DNA of 64,000 nucleotides, taken from positions 124,001-188,000 of the forward strand of contig JABTUJ010000004.1 of the NCBI GenBank assembly GCA_015075445.1. The letters are read 5' to 3'. The translations under genes were made by a program, and so were the position numbers. Positions 1 through 7,191 of this stretch are shown one piece after another. Each line of letters begins with the position of its first letter. Positions within the stretch are counted from its first letter, which is position 1. Under the pieces are notes generated by a model. The model made no database searches and was not told where the DNA came from. It was given only the letters and a program-made list of their open reading frames with translations. Source of the stretch: Verrucomicrobiales bacterium (GTDB lineage: Bacteria > Verrucomicrobiota > Verrucomicrobiia > Limisphaerales > J093).

Positions 1-2
1 CC

Positions 3-944
3 GAGACCCGCTATGCCGTGCCCACCACCGATCCCACCTACGTGCCCGGCCTGGTGCCCGGCCCGGTGAACCGCGGGACGGTCGGCCCCTCCCCGGTGGT
101 TCGCCCGGGAATGCCGGCGGCGCTGGGACAATCGCTCGGACCGGGGGGTGCAGGGTTTACGACGTCTCCCCGGACGCAGGACACGGTGCTGGCCTGGGAT
201 GGACTGGTGAAGGAAGTCACACTAAGACCGGGAGAAACGAAGGCTTACTTCACGTTCTCCTTCACCAATACCTCGCCGGACGAGGTGATCATGACCGCGG
301 TGCGGAGCTCGTGTGGTTGCACGACGGCCAAGGTGCCGCGTCACAGGCGGTTGCCAGGCGGGACCACCGCATCGTTTGACGTCGTGGTGGATGTGGCGGG
401 CAAGAGCGGTGTGGTCACCAAGACCGTCACCACCGAGACCTCTGCCGGCTATCGGTACCTGACGACCCGGGTTACGGTGCCGGCTGGCGGGGTCGGGGCG
501 ATGGCGGCAGACGAGCGCACCCGCAACATCCAGGTGGCCCTGGCGGACCGGCAAGCGGTCTTGAAGGGGGAGTGCGCCATCTGCCACGTGACGCCCGGCG
601 TGGGCAAGCACGGCCACGAACTCTACGACGCGGTCTGCGGCGTCTGCCACGACGCGGAGCACCGCGCTTCGATGGTCCCGAACCTGCGGGCGATGAACAA
701 ACCGTTTCGTGCGGAGGATTGGCGGCAGATCATCCGGGAGGGTCGCAAGGACAGCCTCATGCCGGCCTTCGCCATCGAGCAGGACGGGGTCCTGAGCGAC
801 GCCCAGATCGAATCACTGGTGACTTATCTGACGGGTCCCTTCAAGGCCGGGAACCCGGCGGTGACCCAGCGCGCCCCCGCCCCGGCGCGCACATCACCGG
901 TCCCCTCGCCGCCGGTGACGACGCCCGGTCGGCCGACCCGCTAA
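3..944 (+). CDS. DUF1573-cytochrome c fusion protein (5' end outside window)
   Basis: The reading frame is open to the left edge and the first residues (ETRYAVPTTD) look internal, so the true start and any signal peptide lie outside. The first half carries a DUF1573-like beta-sandwich with its SSCGCTTA cysteine motif. The second half has two CxxCH haem motifs, CAICH (codons from 573) and CGVCH (from 635). The second begins a class I cytochrome c domain with a plausible Met ligand (SLMPAF) and a final helix (LSDAQIESLVTYL). The C-terminus is Pro/Thr-rich. Both families are normally exported, so a periplasmic electron-transfer role is likely, but the partner is unknown. The next gene starts one base after the stop. 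Confidence 0.8.
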   Translation, partial: ETRYAVPTTDPTYVPGLVPGPVNRGTVGPSPVVRPGMPAALGQSLGPGGAGFTTSPRTQDTVLAWDGLVKEVTLRPGETKAYFTFSFTNTSPDEVIMTAVRSSCGCTTAKVPRHRRLPGGTTASFDVVVDVAGKSGVVTKTVTTETSAGYRYLTTRVTVPAGGVGAMAADERTRNIQVALADRQAVLKGECAICHVTPGVGKHGHELYDAVCGVCHDAEHRASMVPNLRAMNKPFRAEDWRQIIREGRKDSLMPAFAIEQDGVLSDAQIESLVTYLTGPFKAGNPAVTQRAPAPARTSPVPSPPVTTPGRPTR

Positions 945-945
945 G

Positions 946-1761
946 ATGAAGTCCGAGGACCGGTTCGAGCCCGGCCCGTATGGGGGTCGGGAGGAGGTGC
1001 GAGTGGGGAGCCTGGCGGAGGCTCCGATCGCCGTGGCCCTTCCGCCCACGCCGGTCGCAGCCGCCCGCCCAAAGCCGCACAACTTGTGGCTAAACCTGGG
1101 CTTCAATGCGGTGGCGCCGGCGCTCGTCCTGTCCTTTCTCAGCGATTCGAGTCGGCTGGGTCCGACGCGTGCGCTCGTTCTGGCCTTGTTGTTCCCGCTG
1201 GGGTACGGCGCATGGGACTTGGTGACGCGGCGGAGTTGGAATCTCTTCTCGGTGATTGGGATCGTCGGGACGCTGCTGACCGGCGGCTTGGGCCTTTTGA
1301 AGATGAGCGGTTTCTGGTTTGCCGTGAAGGAGGCGGCGGTGCCGACCGTTCTGGCGGCGGCCGTCCCGCTATCGTTGCGGACGCGCCAGCCGTTGGTGAA
1401 GACGTTGCTTTACAACGACCAGGTGCTGAACACGAGCCGGATCCGGGAGGCGCTCGAAGCGCGCGGGACCGGGGCCGAGTTCGACCGCGTGCTGGCCTGG
1501 ATTTCGTGGGTGCTGGGATTCACGCTCCTGGCCAGTGCGCTGGTGAATTTCGCGCTGGCGTGGTGGCTGTTGCCGGATCAGTCCGGCACCGACCAATTCA
1601 ACCGGCAACTGGCCAAGCTGCAGTTCTGGAGCTGGCCGGGCACGTTCATCCCGGTGTCCGTGGGCATGTTTCTGGCCCTGATGCGGCTCATGCGCGGTCT
1701 TGAAACCCTGACCGGGCTCGAGCGTTCAGACTTGTTCCACCCCGCGGATTCGCGGCCCTGA
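946..1761 (+). CDS. VC0807-like multi-pass membrane protein
   Basis: A 271-residue protein with a hydrophilic N-terminus of about 45 residues, then hydrophobic segments starting at NLGFNAVAPALVLSFL and including LALLFPLGYGAWDLV, FSVIGIVGTLLTGGLGLL and VPTVLAAAVPLSL. The pattern LGP...PLGYGAWDL.RR...LTGGLGLL...FWFAVKEA matches the VC0807 family, related to septation protein A, whose molecular function is not established. ATG follows the previous stop by one base, so the two genes are probably cotranscribed. No catalytic residues can be assigned. Confidence 0.65.
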   Translation: MKSEDRFEPGPYGGREEVRVGSLAEAPIAVALPPTPVAAARPKPHNLWLNLGFNAVAPALVLSFLSDSSRLGPTRALVLALLFPLGYGAWDLVTRRSWNLFSVIGIVGTLLTGGLGLLKMSGFWFAVKEAAVPTVLAAAVPLSLRTRQPLVKTLLYNDQVLNTSRIREALEARGTGAEFDRVLAWISWVLGFTLLASALVNFALAWWLLPDQSGTDQFNRQLAKLQFWSWPGTFIPVSVGMFLALMRLMRGLETLTGLERSDLFHPADSRP

Positions 1762-1768
1762 CTCGGCT

Positions 1769-2413
1769 TCACCGGGACTTCACGCCGGTGAGGCAAAGGG
1801 CCAGGAACCGGCCGAGACGACGGAGGCGCGAAGCGGGTTCGAGGCGCGGTTGGAGGTCGGGGACCGCCGGGCCGTGGGGTTGGGGAAAAGCGATGCGCGA
1901 GCGGACGAGGAGCGTGCCCAGGCACCAGTCGGCCAGCGGCAGCACCACGTTGAAGTTCTTGTGCATGTACCGGTGGTGCAGGATGTGGTGACCGTTGAGG
2001 CGAAAGAAGACCCCCGAGCGCTCAACGGCGCGGCGGCGCGGCAGGTGCATGCACCAGTGCAGGTACTCGTAGGTCGCAAAGTAGCTCGCAAAAGCCAGCA
2101 GCGAGCCGGCTGCCAGTCCCCAGCAGTGCGTGGCCCATGCGACCACTAGAAACGGGAGTTCGCAAAGCAACACCAGCACCGGGCCGTTCCACCAGGCCAT
2201 GGGGATCGTGTGTTTGTCCTCCTCCCGCAGCAGATGGTAGGTCTCATCGGCGCGGAAGATCCGATGATGCACCAGGGCGTGAGCTTGGAAGGGATACCGG
2301 AATCCCAGGAACGGCCGGTGCATGACGTAGCGATGGAGCACCCACTCAAAAAAGGAGGCCAGGATCACCGCGCCCACGAAACCCAGGGCACTCCAGAACA
2401 TGAAATCACGCAT
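1769..2413 (-). CDS. Fatty acid hydroxylase / sterol desaturase family protein
   Basis: A 214-residue integral membrane protein of the di-iron fatty acid hydroxylase superfamily. The histidine clusters are visible: HRYVMH at residues 27-32, HALVHH at 45-50, and the C-terminal NGHHILHHRYMHKNFN. Membrane spans lie near residues 5-25 and 75-115. The family uses a di-iron centre to hydroxylate or desaturate lipids in the membrane; the substrate (fatty acid, sterol or carotenoid) cannot be read from the sequence. It is convergent with the VC0807-like gene, with 7 bp between stops, and a short GC hairpin (1769-1775 with 1785-1791) lies there without a T-tract. Confidence 0.85.
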   Translation of the reverse strand: MRDFMFWSALGFVGAVILASFFEWVLHRYVMHRPFLGFRYPFQAHALVHHRIFRADETYHLLREEDKHTIPMAWWNGPVLVLLCELPFLVVAWATHCWGLAAGSLLAFASYFATYEYLHWCMHLPRRRAVERSGVFFRLNGHHILHHRYMHKNFNVVLPLADWCLGTLLVRSRIAFPQPHGPAVPDLQPRLEPASRLRRLGRFLALCLTGVKSR

Positions 2414-2612
2414 GCAGCCGCGCGACCCGGGGGCTCAAGTCCGCCCACCCCGGGAGCTTGGCTCCCAAGCCCCGGCAGCGGGGTCAAGAGTCTTCGAACT
2501 TGGCGGCCAAGCCAGGTTGCGGGGGTGATCACGGCGACGCCCGTGCTGCGAGCGCCCTCAGGTCAGGCGCCGAAGTTATGCCGTGCTTTAGCCGGAAGCG
2601 CAAGTCGGGAAA

Positions 2613-2639
2613 CGAAGTTGACAGCAGTTCTCATTTTGG
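2613..2639. repeat. Left end of insertion element: 9-bp target duplication + 18-bp inverted repeat
   Basis: CGAAGTTGA (2613-2621) is followed directly by CAGCAGTTCTCATTTTGG (2622-2639). The same 9-mer follows the right inverted repeat. Inside the element the match to the other end stops after 18 bp. Confidence 0.9.
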
Positions 2640-2856
2640 CATGAACGGCTCAGCACGCCGGGGTTGGGAAGGCAACTGGGCGAGGGCGAGGGCGAGGGGC
2701 GATGGTGTTGGCAGGGCTACCGCGGCGTACGGCGCAACCGGAGTCGCGGCTGGAAGCCTGGGGGGATCGGTCCGGCGGCCTCGGGGAGGTTCTTGGGACC
2801 CTCCCTGCCCCCGATCGCCGGGTGTGGGCACACCTCGCCTGGGCGGGCCGGTTGGC

Positions 2857-4170
2857 TCAGGTTGGCTTGGCGTAGGGGCCGATCTCCAGTCCGCGCATCA
2901 TGAACCGCAGGAGGGCCTGCCAACTGGGGAAGTGCAGGTAGCGGGTGAGGGCTCGCAGATCGTCGAAGAAGGTCTGGCGCGAGGGCAGCGTGGCCCGGAT
3001 GAGGCGGTAGTGCTCGTCGGTGAAACCCAGGACGGTGTGGAAGAGGAAGGCCAGGAGGTTCAAGGCCAGCAGGAAGGCGGCGAGGTGTTTGTGGCCGTGA
3101 CCGAAGTTGTGCTCCAGATGATAGCCCTTGGTCTTGAGGGTGTTGTTGTTCTCGTTCTCGATCTTCCAACGGGCGCGGCCCGAGGCGACGACGGCTGCCA
3201 CGTTCGACTCGCTCAGCGGCCAGTCGGTGATCCAGGCGTTATGGTAGAGGACCTGACCCTGCGGATCGGTCACGGTGAGTTCACACCAGTTGACGCGCAG
3301 GGCGTCCTCCCCGTCGGCCAGCGGGACCCGGTTGGCCCAGCGGTAGGTGTAAGTGTGCCACTGGCCGCCGACCTTGACGCGGAGGCAGAGGGTTCCCAGC
3401 TCCGGCCTCTGGAGCAGGTTCACCCAGCGGTAGAGGGTGGTATGGGAGTCGGGCTGGCAGGTGAAGATAAAGTGGAAGCCGTGGAGGAGGGCGCGCCGGC
3501 AGAAGGGTTGGTGGGCGTAGAGATCGTCGCCCAAGAGAGTGACGGGGCCCTGGCCATAGCGGGCGGCGTTCTGCTCCAGCCAGCGTTTGGCCGCGGCCAA
3601 CTCGCAATCCTGCTTGGTGTGGCCGTCCTGCGGGGTGATGAACTCAGGCCGCAAGGCAATGACCTCCGCGCGCCCCGGGGCGACGAGGACCGGGGTCAGG
3701 GCGCTGTGATAGAAGGTGGTCTGGCCGTTGGCGTGCTGGAGCGAGGAACAACACGGGCAGTGGATCTTCTGGGAGCTGTAGTACCACGTGCCGTCCAGCG
3801 CCAGGAGGGTGGAGTCGTGGAACCCCCGGAAGTGCCGGAGAAGGCCCTGCTCGCCGAGCGCCTCGTAGATCTGGTCGTAGACCGGGAAGAGCGCGGCCGG
3901 CGACACGGGATCGAGCATGCCGCGGATCTGGTTGTCGGAGGGGAAGCTCTGGATGCCAAAGAGACTCAGGGCGTTGTTGACCCCCCGGGCCCGCTGCATC
4001 GCTTTCTGGTGGGCCAGAAAGGAGGGCGATTGGGTGAAGAAGACGGCGAAGGCGGCCAGGCCGAAGTCCGCCATCGCATAGGAGCGGTTGCGGCCCCTGC
4101 GCCGGTCCGTCAACCCGGCCAGGGTGCGCCGCAAGCCGTCCACCAGGGTGGCGAAAGCCAGGCGGCTCAT
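2857..4170 (-). CDS. DDE transposase of the insertion element
   Basis: A 437-residue transposase. The ATG at 4170 was chosen because it overlaps the stop of the upstream DUF4338 gene as ATGA, implying translational coupling; the frame is open further upstream, but that extension only covers the DUF4338 gene. Probable catalytic acids are D126 (ALDGT), D215/D216 (LLGDDLY) and E338 (WKIENENN). The last is followed by LKTKGYHLEHNFGHG, resembling the YREK region of IS4-type transposases. A cysteine patch (HCPCC, about residues 137-141) sits after the first Asp and may bind metal. The C-terminal LLALNLLAFLFHTVL helix is typical of the fold. The exact IS family was not determined. Confidence 0.85.
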   Translation of the reverse strand: MSRLAFATLVDGLRRTLAGLTDRRRGRNRSYAMADFGLAAFAVFFTQSPSFLAHQKAMQRARGVNNALSLFGIQSFPSDNQIRGMLDPVSPAALFPVYDQIYEALGEQGLLRHFRGFHDSTLLALDGTWYYSSQKIHCPCCSSLQHANGQTTFYHSALTPVLVAPGRAEVIALRPEFITPQDGHTKQDCELAAAKRWLEQNAARYGQGPVTLLGDDLYAHQPFCRRALLHGFHFIFTCQPDSHTTLYRWVNLLQRPELGTLCLRVKVGGQWHTYTYRWANRVPLADGEDALRVNWCELTVTDPQGQVLYHNAWITDWPLSESNVAAVVASGRARWKIENENNNTLKTKGYHLEHNFGHGHKHLAAFLLALNLLAFLFHTVLGFTDEHYRLIRATLPSRQTFFDDLRALTRYLHFPSWQALLRFMMRGLEIGPYAKPT

Positions 4171-5036
4171 GCGCCGAGGCGCTCCCGGAAGTCCGCGCCG
4201 AGCGGGCACAGCCAGACCTCCTTGATCGGGCGCTGGGGGGCGGCCCCGTTGCGACCGCGGCCGGTGGTGGCGCCGACCCGGATCCAGCCGGCGGCCTGGT
4301 AACTGGTGCCGGCAAAGCGTTCGGGCTCGACGAAGGTTTCCACCAGGTGGATCGGATGCCCGTAGCGCGCCTGCCAGTCGGCGCTCAGGCGGCGGGTCAG
4401 GCAGCCCAGCAGGTGGCTGGCCAGATGCGGCACCCGCACCCCGCGCAGGATCAGGAAGCGGGTGTTGTTGGTGATCAGCCCCAGGTGGCGGCGCCGGGCG
4501 GGCGGGCTCCAGCCGATGAACCCGTCGCGGGCCTGGCACTGCCAGGCGGCTGAACCAAACAGCGCGCACGCCAGCGGGCGATCCTGGCGATCGCGCACCA
4601 GGTACTGGAGGTTCTCGCCCACACAGTTGCGGTGACCCAGGTAATGGTGCTCCTGGAGCAGGGCCCCGAACTCCCGGGCCTCCGCCGTGCCCGGAGCGAC
4701 CCGCCTCAGGTGCAGCGGGTGCAAGCTGGCCAGGGAGGCCTGGATCCCCACCGCCGCCCCCGCCGGCGCGAGGGCCCGATGGTTGCGGCGGCCGTTGACC
4801 GAGGGGCCCTGGCGGGGGGGCAACGTGATCCAGCCGCGGGCTTCCAGTTTGAGCAGCAGCGAGCGGGCGGCCATGTCCTTGAGCTGCCCCACCCCGTTGC
4901 GCCACCCCCACCGGGCACAGAGTTCGCGCGCCAGGCGGGTCCGGTGCCAGGTGGGATGGGCGGCCCGCCAGGCCCGAATCTGGGCCAGGTCCTCCGCACT
5001 CAGGGTGCGGCCCTGCACGATCCACTCGCTCGCCAT
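4167..5036 (-). CDS. DUF4338 (DruA-like) protein in an insertion element
   Basis: A 289-residue protein of the DUF4338 family, whose best-known member is DruA, a core protein of the Druantia anti-phage system. Recognisable blocks are HHYLGHRNCVGENLQYLV (from residue 130), ITNNTRFLILRGVRVPHLAS, LVETFVEPERFAGTSYQAAG (231-250) and KEVWLCPL (272-279). Residues 1-70 look like a small helical DNA-binding region. It is the first gene of the element, 141 bp inside the right inverted repeat, and overlaps the transposase by 4 bp. No DruB-E genes are nearby. In this setting it is more likely a transposition accessory factor or second recombinase subunit than a stand-alone defence gene; that role is inference. 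Confidence 0.85.
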   Translation of the reverse strand: MASEWIVQGRTLSAEDLAQIRAWRAAHPTWHRTRLARELCARWGWRNGVGQLKDMAARSLLLKLEARGWITLPPRQGPSVNGRRNHRALAPAGAAVGIQASLASLHPLHLRRVAPGTAEAREFGALLQEHHYLGHRNCVGENLQYLVRDRQDRPLACALFGSAAWQCQARDGFIGWSPPARRRHLGLITNNTRFLILRGVRVPHLASHLLGCLTRRLSADWQARYGHPIHLVETFVEPERFAGTSYQAAGWIRVGATTGRGRNGAAPQRPIKEVWLCPLGADFRERLGA

Positions 5037-5159
5037 CCGCGGGAGGTATAGCGAGAAGGGGAAGGTGAGTCCCGCAAAAAGTGCAAAAATCTTTCAGGCC
5101 CTGCCGCCGGAAGTCTCCGTCACCCCCGCCGCCGCCTTGTCGGTCTCAGCCCTCAGCTC

Positions 5160-5186
5160 CCAAAATGAGAACTGCTGCGAAGTTGA
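5160..5186. repeat. Right end of insertion element: 18-bp inverted repeat + 9-bp target duplication
   Basis: CCAAAATGAGAACTGCTG (5160-5177) is the exact reverse complement of the left end, followed by the second copy of CGAAGTTGA (5178-5186). Confidence 0.9.
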
Positions 5187-5278
5187 GCCTGATCTTTCAT
5201 GGGGACGTAGGAACGGCTGCCGTGGCGCCTGAGGGCGCGAATCTTTCGCTTGCGGGCGTCGAGGACTTTCGGGAAACT
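5178..5278 (-). pseudogene. Possible tyrosine-recombinase N-terminal remnant
   Basis: The minus-strand peptide SFPKVLDARKRKIRALRRHG followed by SRSYVP resembles the start of tyrosine recombinases of the type that opens with (D)ARKRKIRGLW.R....Y. It runs into the target duplication of the insertion element; with the element removed, the frame continues only a few residues (RFPTCASG) to a stop. It would therefore be an old fragment hit by the element, close to tRNA-Leu, a usual integration target. The match is short and judged by eye. Confidence 0.3.
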
Positions 5279-5433
5279 CGCGACGTGGTTTGTGCCACTG
5301 ACCTCCGGGGCATGGCTGGCTGAGCGGTTGCGTGGTGTAGCCGGGCGATTCGTGGTGTTGCGCGAGTACAAGCTTTGGCCCAGCAGCAGGTTTCGGGTGT
5401 CATTGGCGCCGGCAGTTTTTTCTGACGGACAGT

Positions 5434-5518
5434 GCGCGCGTGGCGGAATTGGCAGACGCGCTAGATTCAGGTTCTAGTGGGTAAAACCGTGCAGGTTCAA
5501 GTCCTGCCGCGCGCACCA
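5434..5518 (+). tRNA. tRNA-Leu (anticodon CAG)
   Basis: An 85-nt class II tRNA. The acceptor stem is GCGCGCG (5434-5440) with CGCGCGC (5508-5514), then discriminator A and an encoded CCA (5516-5518). The anticodon stem CTAGA/TCTAG (5461-5465/5473-5477) holds loop TTCAGGT with anticodon CAG at 5468-5470. The T arm is GCAGG-TTCAAGT-CCTGC. A long variable arm (around 5478-5490) fits leucine. Confidence 0.97.
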
Positions 5519-5848
5519 AATGCTTAGGCATTCAGGAGTTGATGAAGATCGAGCTTCGAGCCCTCCCTCATCTTCGAACCCCAGTTGGAGCCGCCGCAGG
5601 TTGACGAGATCTCCTGTCACCCGTCCAGGTTGTGACGTCGGATGCCTTGGTCACGTTGCTGATCCGGAACCCGCAACCGGACGCGAGTTGAGGGCGCGGC
5701 ACCGGGCAAGGACTTTCCGTCCGGGCTGAATGCCACGTAACCCGCATCAGATGTCTGAATCGCCCAGCCTTGGCCGTGCCCCACCGCGTGGTCAACGGAC
5801 CGATTCACATCGCGCCCTTCCCACTGCCCGCGCCGGCGCGATCTCCTC
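5519..5848. other. 330-bp gap with no supported gene
   Basis: This lies between tRNA-Leu and the stop of the Rieske-flavodoxin gene. A short minus-strand peptide (AGYVAFSPDGKSL, around 5700-5745) recalls a WD40/beta-propeller strand, but there is no start, length or second repeat to support a gene. No terminator was recognised. Confidence 0.4.
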
Positions 5849-6937
5849 TCAGGGCGCCCGATGGGCTTTGCGGCCGCCGCGCTCGACCTTGCGCGGACCC
5901 GGGCCGGCGGCGATCAGGTCGGCGGCCATCCCCACACAGCGATCTGCCAAAGCCCGGGCGCCGTCGTGCAATGCCTTGCTGGTGCGGACCTGGGCGACGT
6001 TTCGCTCCATGTCCTCGGCGGTCCAGCCCCGGCTGTGGGCGACGAAGGGGAATTGTGGAAAGACAAAGCCAAGCTCGCCGAAGAACAGCAGCATCTGCCC
6101 GGCGACCGCCTGGACGTTGTCCTGCCCACCGGTGATGAGAAAGCCGGCGACTTTGTTCCGGATGAGCACGCGATCGTGGATGGTGATCTGGTTCTGAATA
6201 CAGTTCATGCGCTCGATCATCTTGGAATAGAGCGCGGCCGGGGCACCCCACCGAATGGAAGTGGACACGAGCACCACGTCCGCCCAGAACACGAGGGCCT
6301 CATAGACGGCCGTCAGTTGGTCAGTCTCGTCCATCTGGGTGATCGTGCATGGCCAGGTACAGGCGTGGGCGCTGACCGAGTAATACCCTTCACAAGCACG
6401 GAAGCTGAGGTCCTTGAGGCGGATGAGTTGGGTGTGGTGGCCCGCCGCGGCGGCCTGGTCGAGGGCGGTTTGCAGGAGCGCTTCGGAAGTGGAATAGCGG
6501 GGGAACTCCCGGTTCATCGCGGCGGTGGAGATGCCGAGGACGCGAACCGGCCCCGGCTCGCGGGTGAGGGGCCGGGTCAGGGGATGCGCCGGATGCGGTG
6601 CGTTCCGACGTTCGGTGGCCGGGACGAGGTTGACCAGGAGGTCGCCGTTTTCGATCTTCAGGTCATAGCGGGGCGCGGCGGCAGGAATGCCGGGGCGGGC
6701 CAGTCCGGTGAGCCGATGGAAATGCCAATGATGCCAGGGACAGACGACGTAGCCCTCGGCACTGAGTTGGCCCTCGCCGAGCGGGCCACCGACATGGTTG
6801 CAGACGCCGGAGATGGCTCCGAACTCGCCGTCACGGTAGGAGAGCGCGAGAACCACTTTGCCTGCTTTGATTTGTTGCAGGGGCCGGGTCTTCAGGTCGT
6901 CGACGCGGCCGAGGCAGTGCCATTGAGGTTCGTTCAT
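5849..6937 (-). CDS. Rieske [2Fe-2S] domain fused to an NADPH-dependent FMN reductase-like domain
   Basis: A 362-residue two-domain redox protein. Residues 1-110 are a Rieske domain with both cluster motifs: C46-N-H48 (GVCNHVGGPLG) and C66-P-W-H69 (VVCPWHHWHF). A linker of about 20 residues follows. From about residue 130 there is a flavodoxin-fold oxidoreductase (VRVLGISTAAMNREFPRYST..., ADVVLVSTSIRWGAPAALYSKMIERM). This half contains ACEGYYSVSAHACTWPC, reminiscent of iron-sulfur flavoproteins, so a second cluster is possible but unproven. The likely role is cytoplasmic electron transfer between a pyridine nucleotide, flavin and the Rieske centre. The ATG at 6937 gives a standard Rieske N-terminus. 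A Gfo/Idh/MocA gene diverges 254 bp away. Confidence 0.85.
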   Translation of the reverse strand: MNEPQWHCLGRVDDLKTRPLQQIKAGKVVLALSYRDGEFGAISGVCNHVGGPLGEGQLSAEGYVVCPWHHWHFHRLTGLARPGIPAAAPRYDLKIENGDLLVNLVPATERRNAPHPAHPLTRPLTREPGPVRVLGISTAAMNREFPRYSTSEALLQTALDQAAAAGHHTQLIRLKDLSFRACEGYYSVSAHACTWPCTITQMDETDQLTAVYEALVFWADVVLVSTSIRWGAPAALYSKMIERMNCIQNQITIHDRVLIRNKVAGFLITGGQDNVQAVAGQMLLFFGELGFVFPQFPFVAHSRGWTAEDMERNVAQVRTSKALHDGARALADRCVGMAADLIAAGPGPRKVERGGRKAHRAP

Positions 6938-7191
6938 GCTGGTTCTCCTGGAATACCGGCCGGAAGTGTAGCCTGGCCGGCGGTCGGCAGCAAACGGCGG
7001 CCTGGTCTGACCCGGGCAGACGCCGCAAGAAGCGCGGCGTTGCAGAGGACTCTGGTGATCCCAGCCCGCGCTCGCGCCAAATCCCCGATTGGTTTGTCTC
7101 GTCTCCGGCGGCAGATCGACGGCCAGGCGGTGCAGTCACCTGCCTTCTCGGGGATTGCCTTTTCCGGCGTGGCGTGGCTTAACAACTGCCC

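Larger units (their letters stand above)
2622..5177 (-). mobile_element. Complete two-gene insertion element (DUF4338 + DDE transposase)
   Basis: The element is 2556 bp, bounded by perfect 18-bp inverted repeats (CAGCAGTTCTCATTTTGG at 2622-2639, its complement at 5160-5177). The 9-mer CGAAGTTGA lies directly outside both ends (2613-2621 and 5178-5186), as expected of a target-site duplication. Inside, on the minus strand, are a DUF4338 gene followed by a DDE transposase gene overlapping by 4 bp. The ends, duplication and both reading frames are intact, so the insertion looks recent and possibly still mobile. Non-coding margins inside the element are about 220 bp at the left and 140 bp at the right. 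Confidence 0.9.

Noticed and set aside
1769..1791. Hairpin between convergent genes as a terminator
   Set aside because: The stem is only 7 bp, overlaps the fatty acid hydroxylase stop and lacks a T-tract.
2458..4302. Long plus-strand open frame opposite the transposase
   Set aside because: It is antisense to a well-conserved transposase and the translated sequence is Gly/Glu/Arg-rich without motifs.
2857..5036. Druantia anti-phage system
   Set aside because: Only the DruA-like gene is present, inside an insertion element beside a transposase; no DruB-E or helicase partner is adjacent.
5617..5808. WD40-like fragment after tRNA-Leu
   Set aside because: One short beta-propeller-like phrase without a second repeat, start or conserved length.
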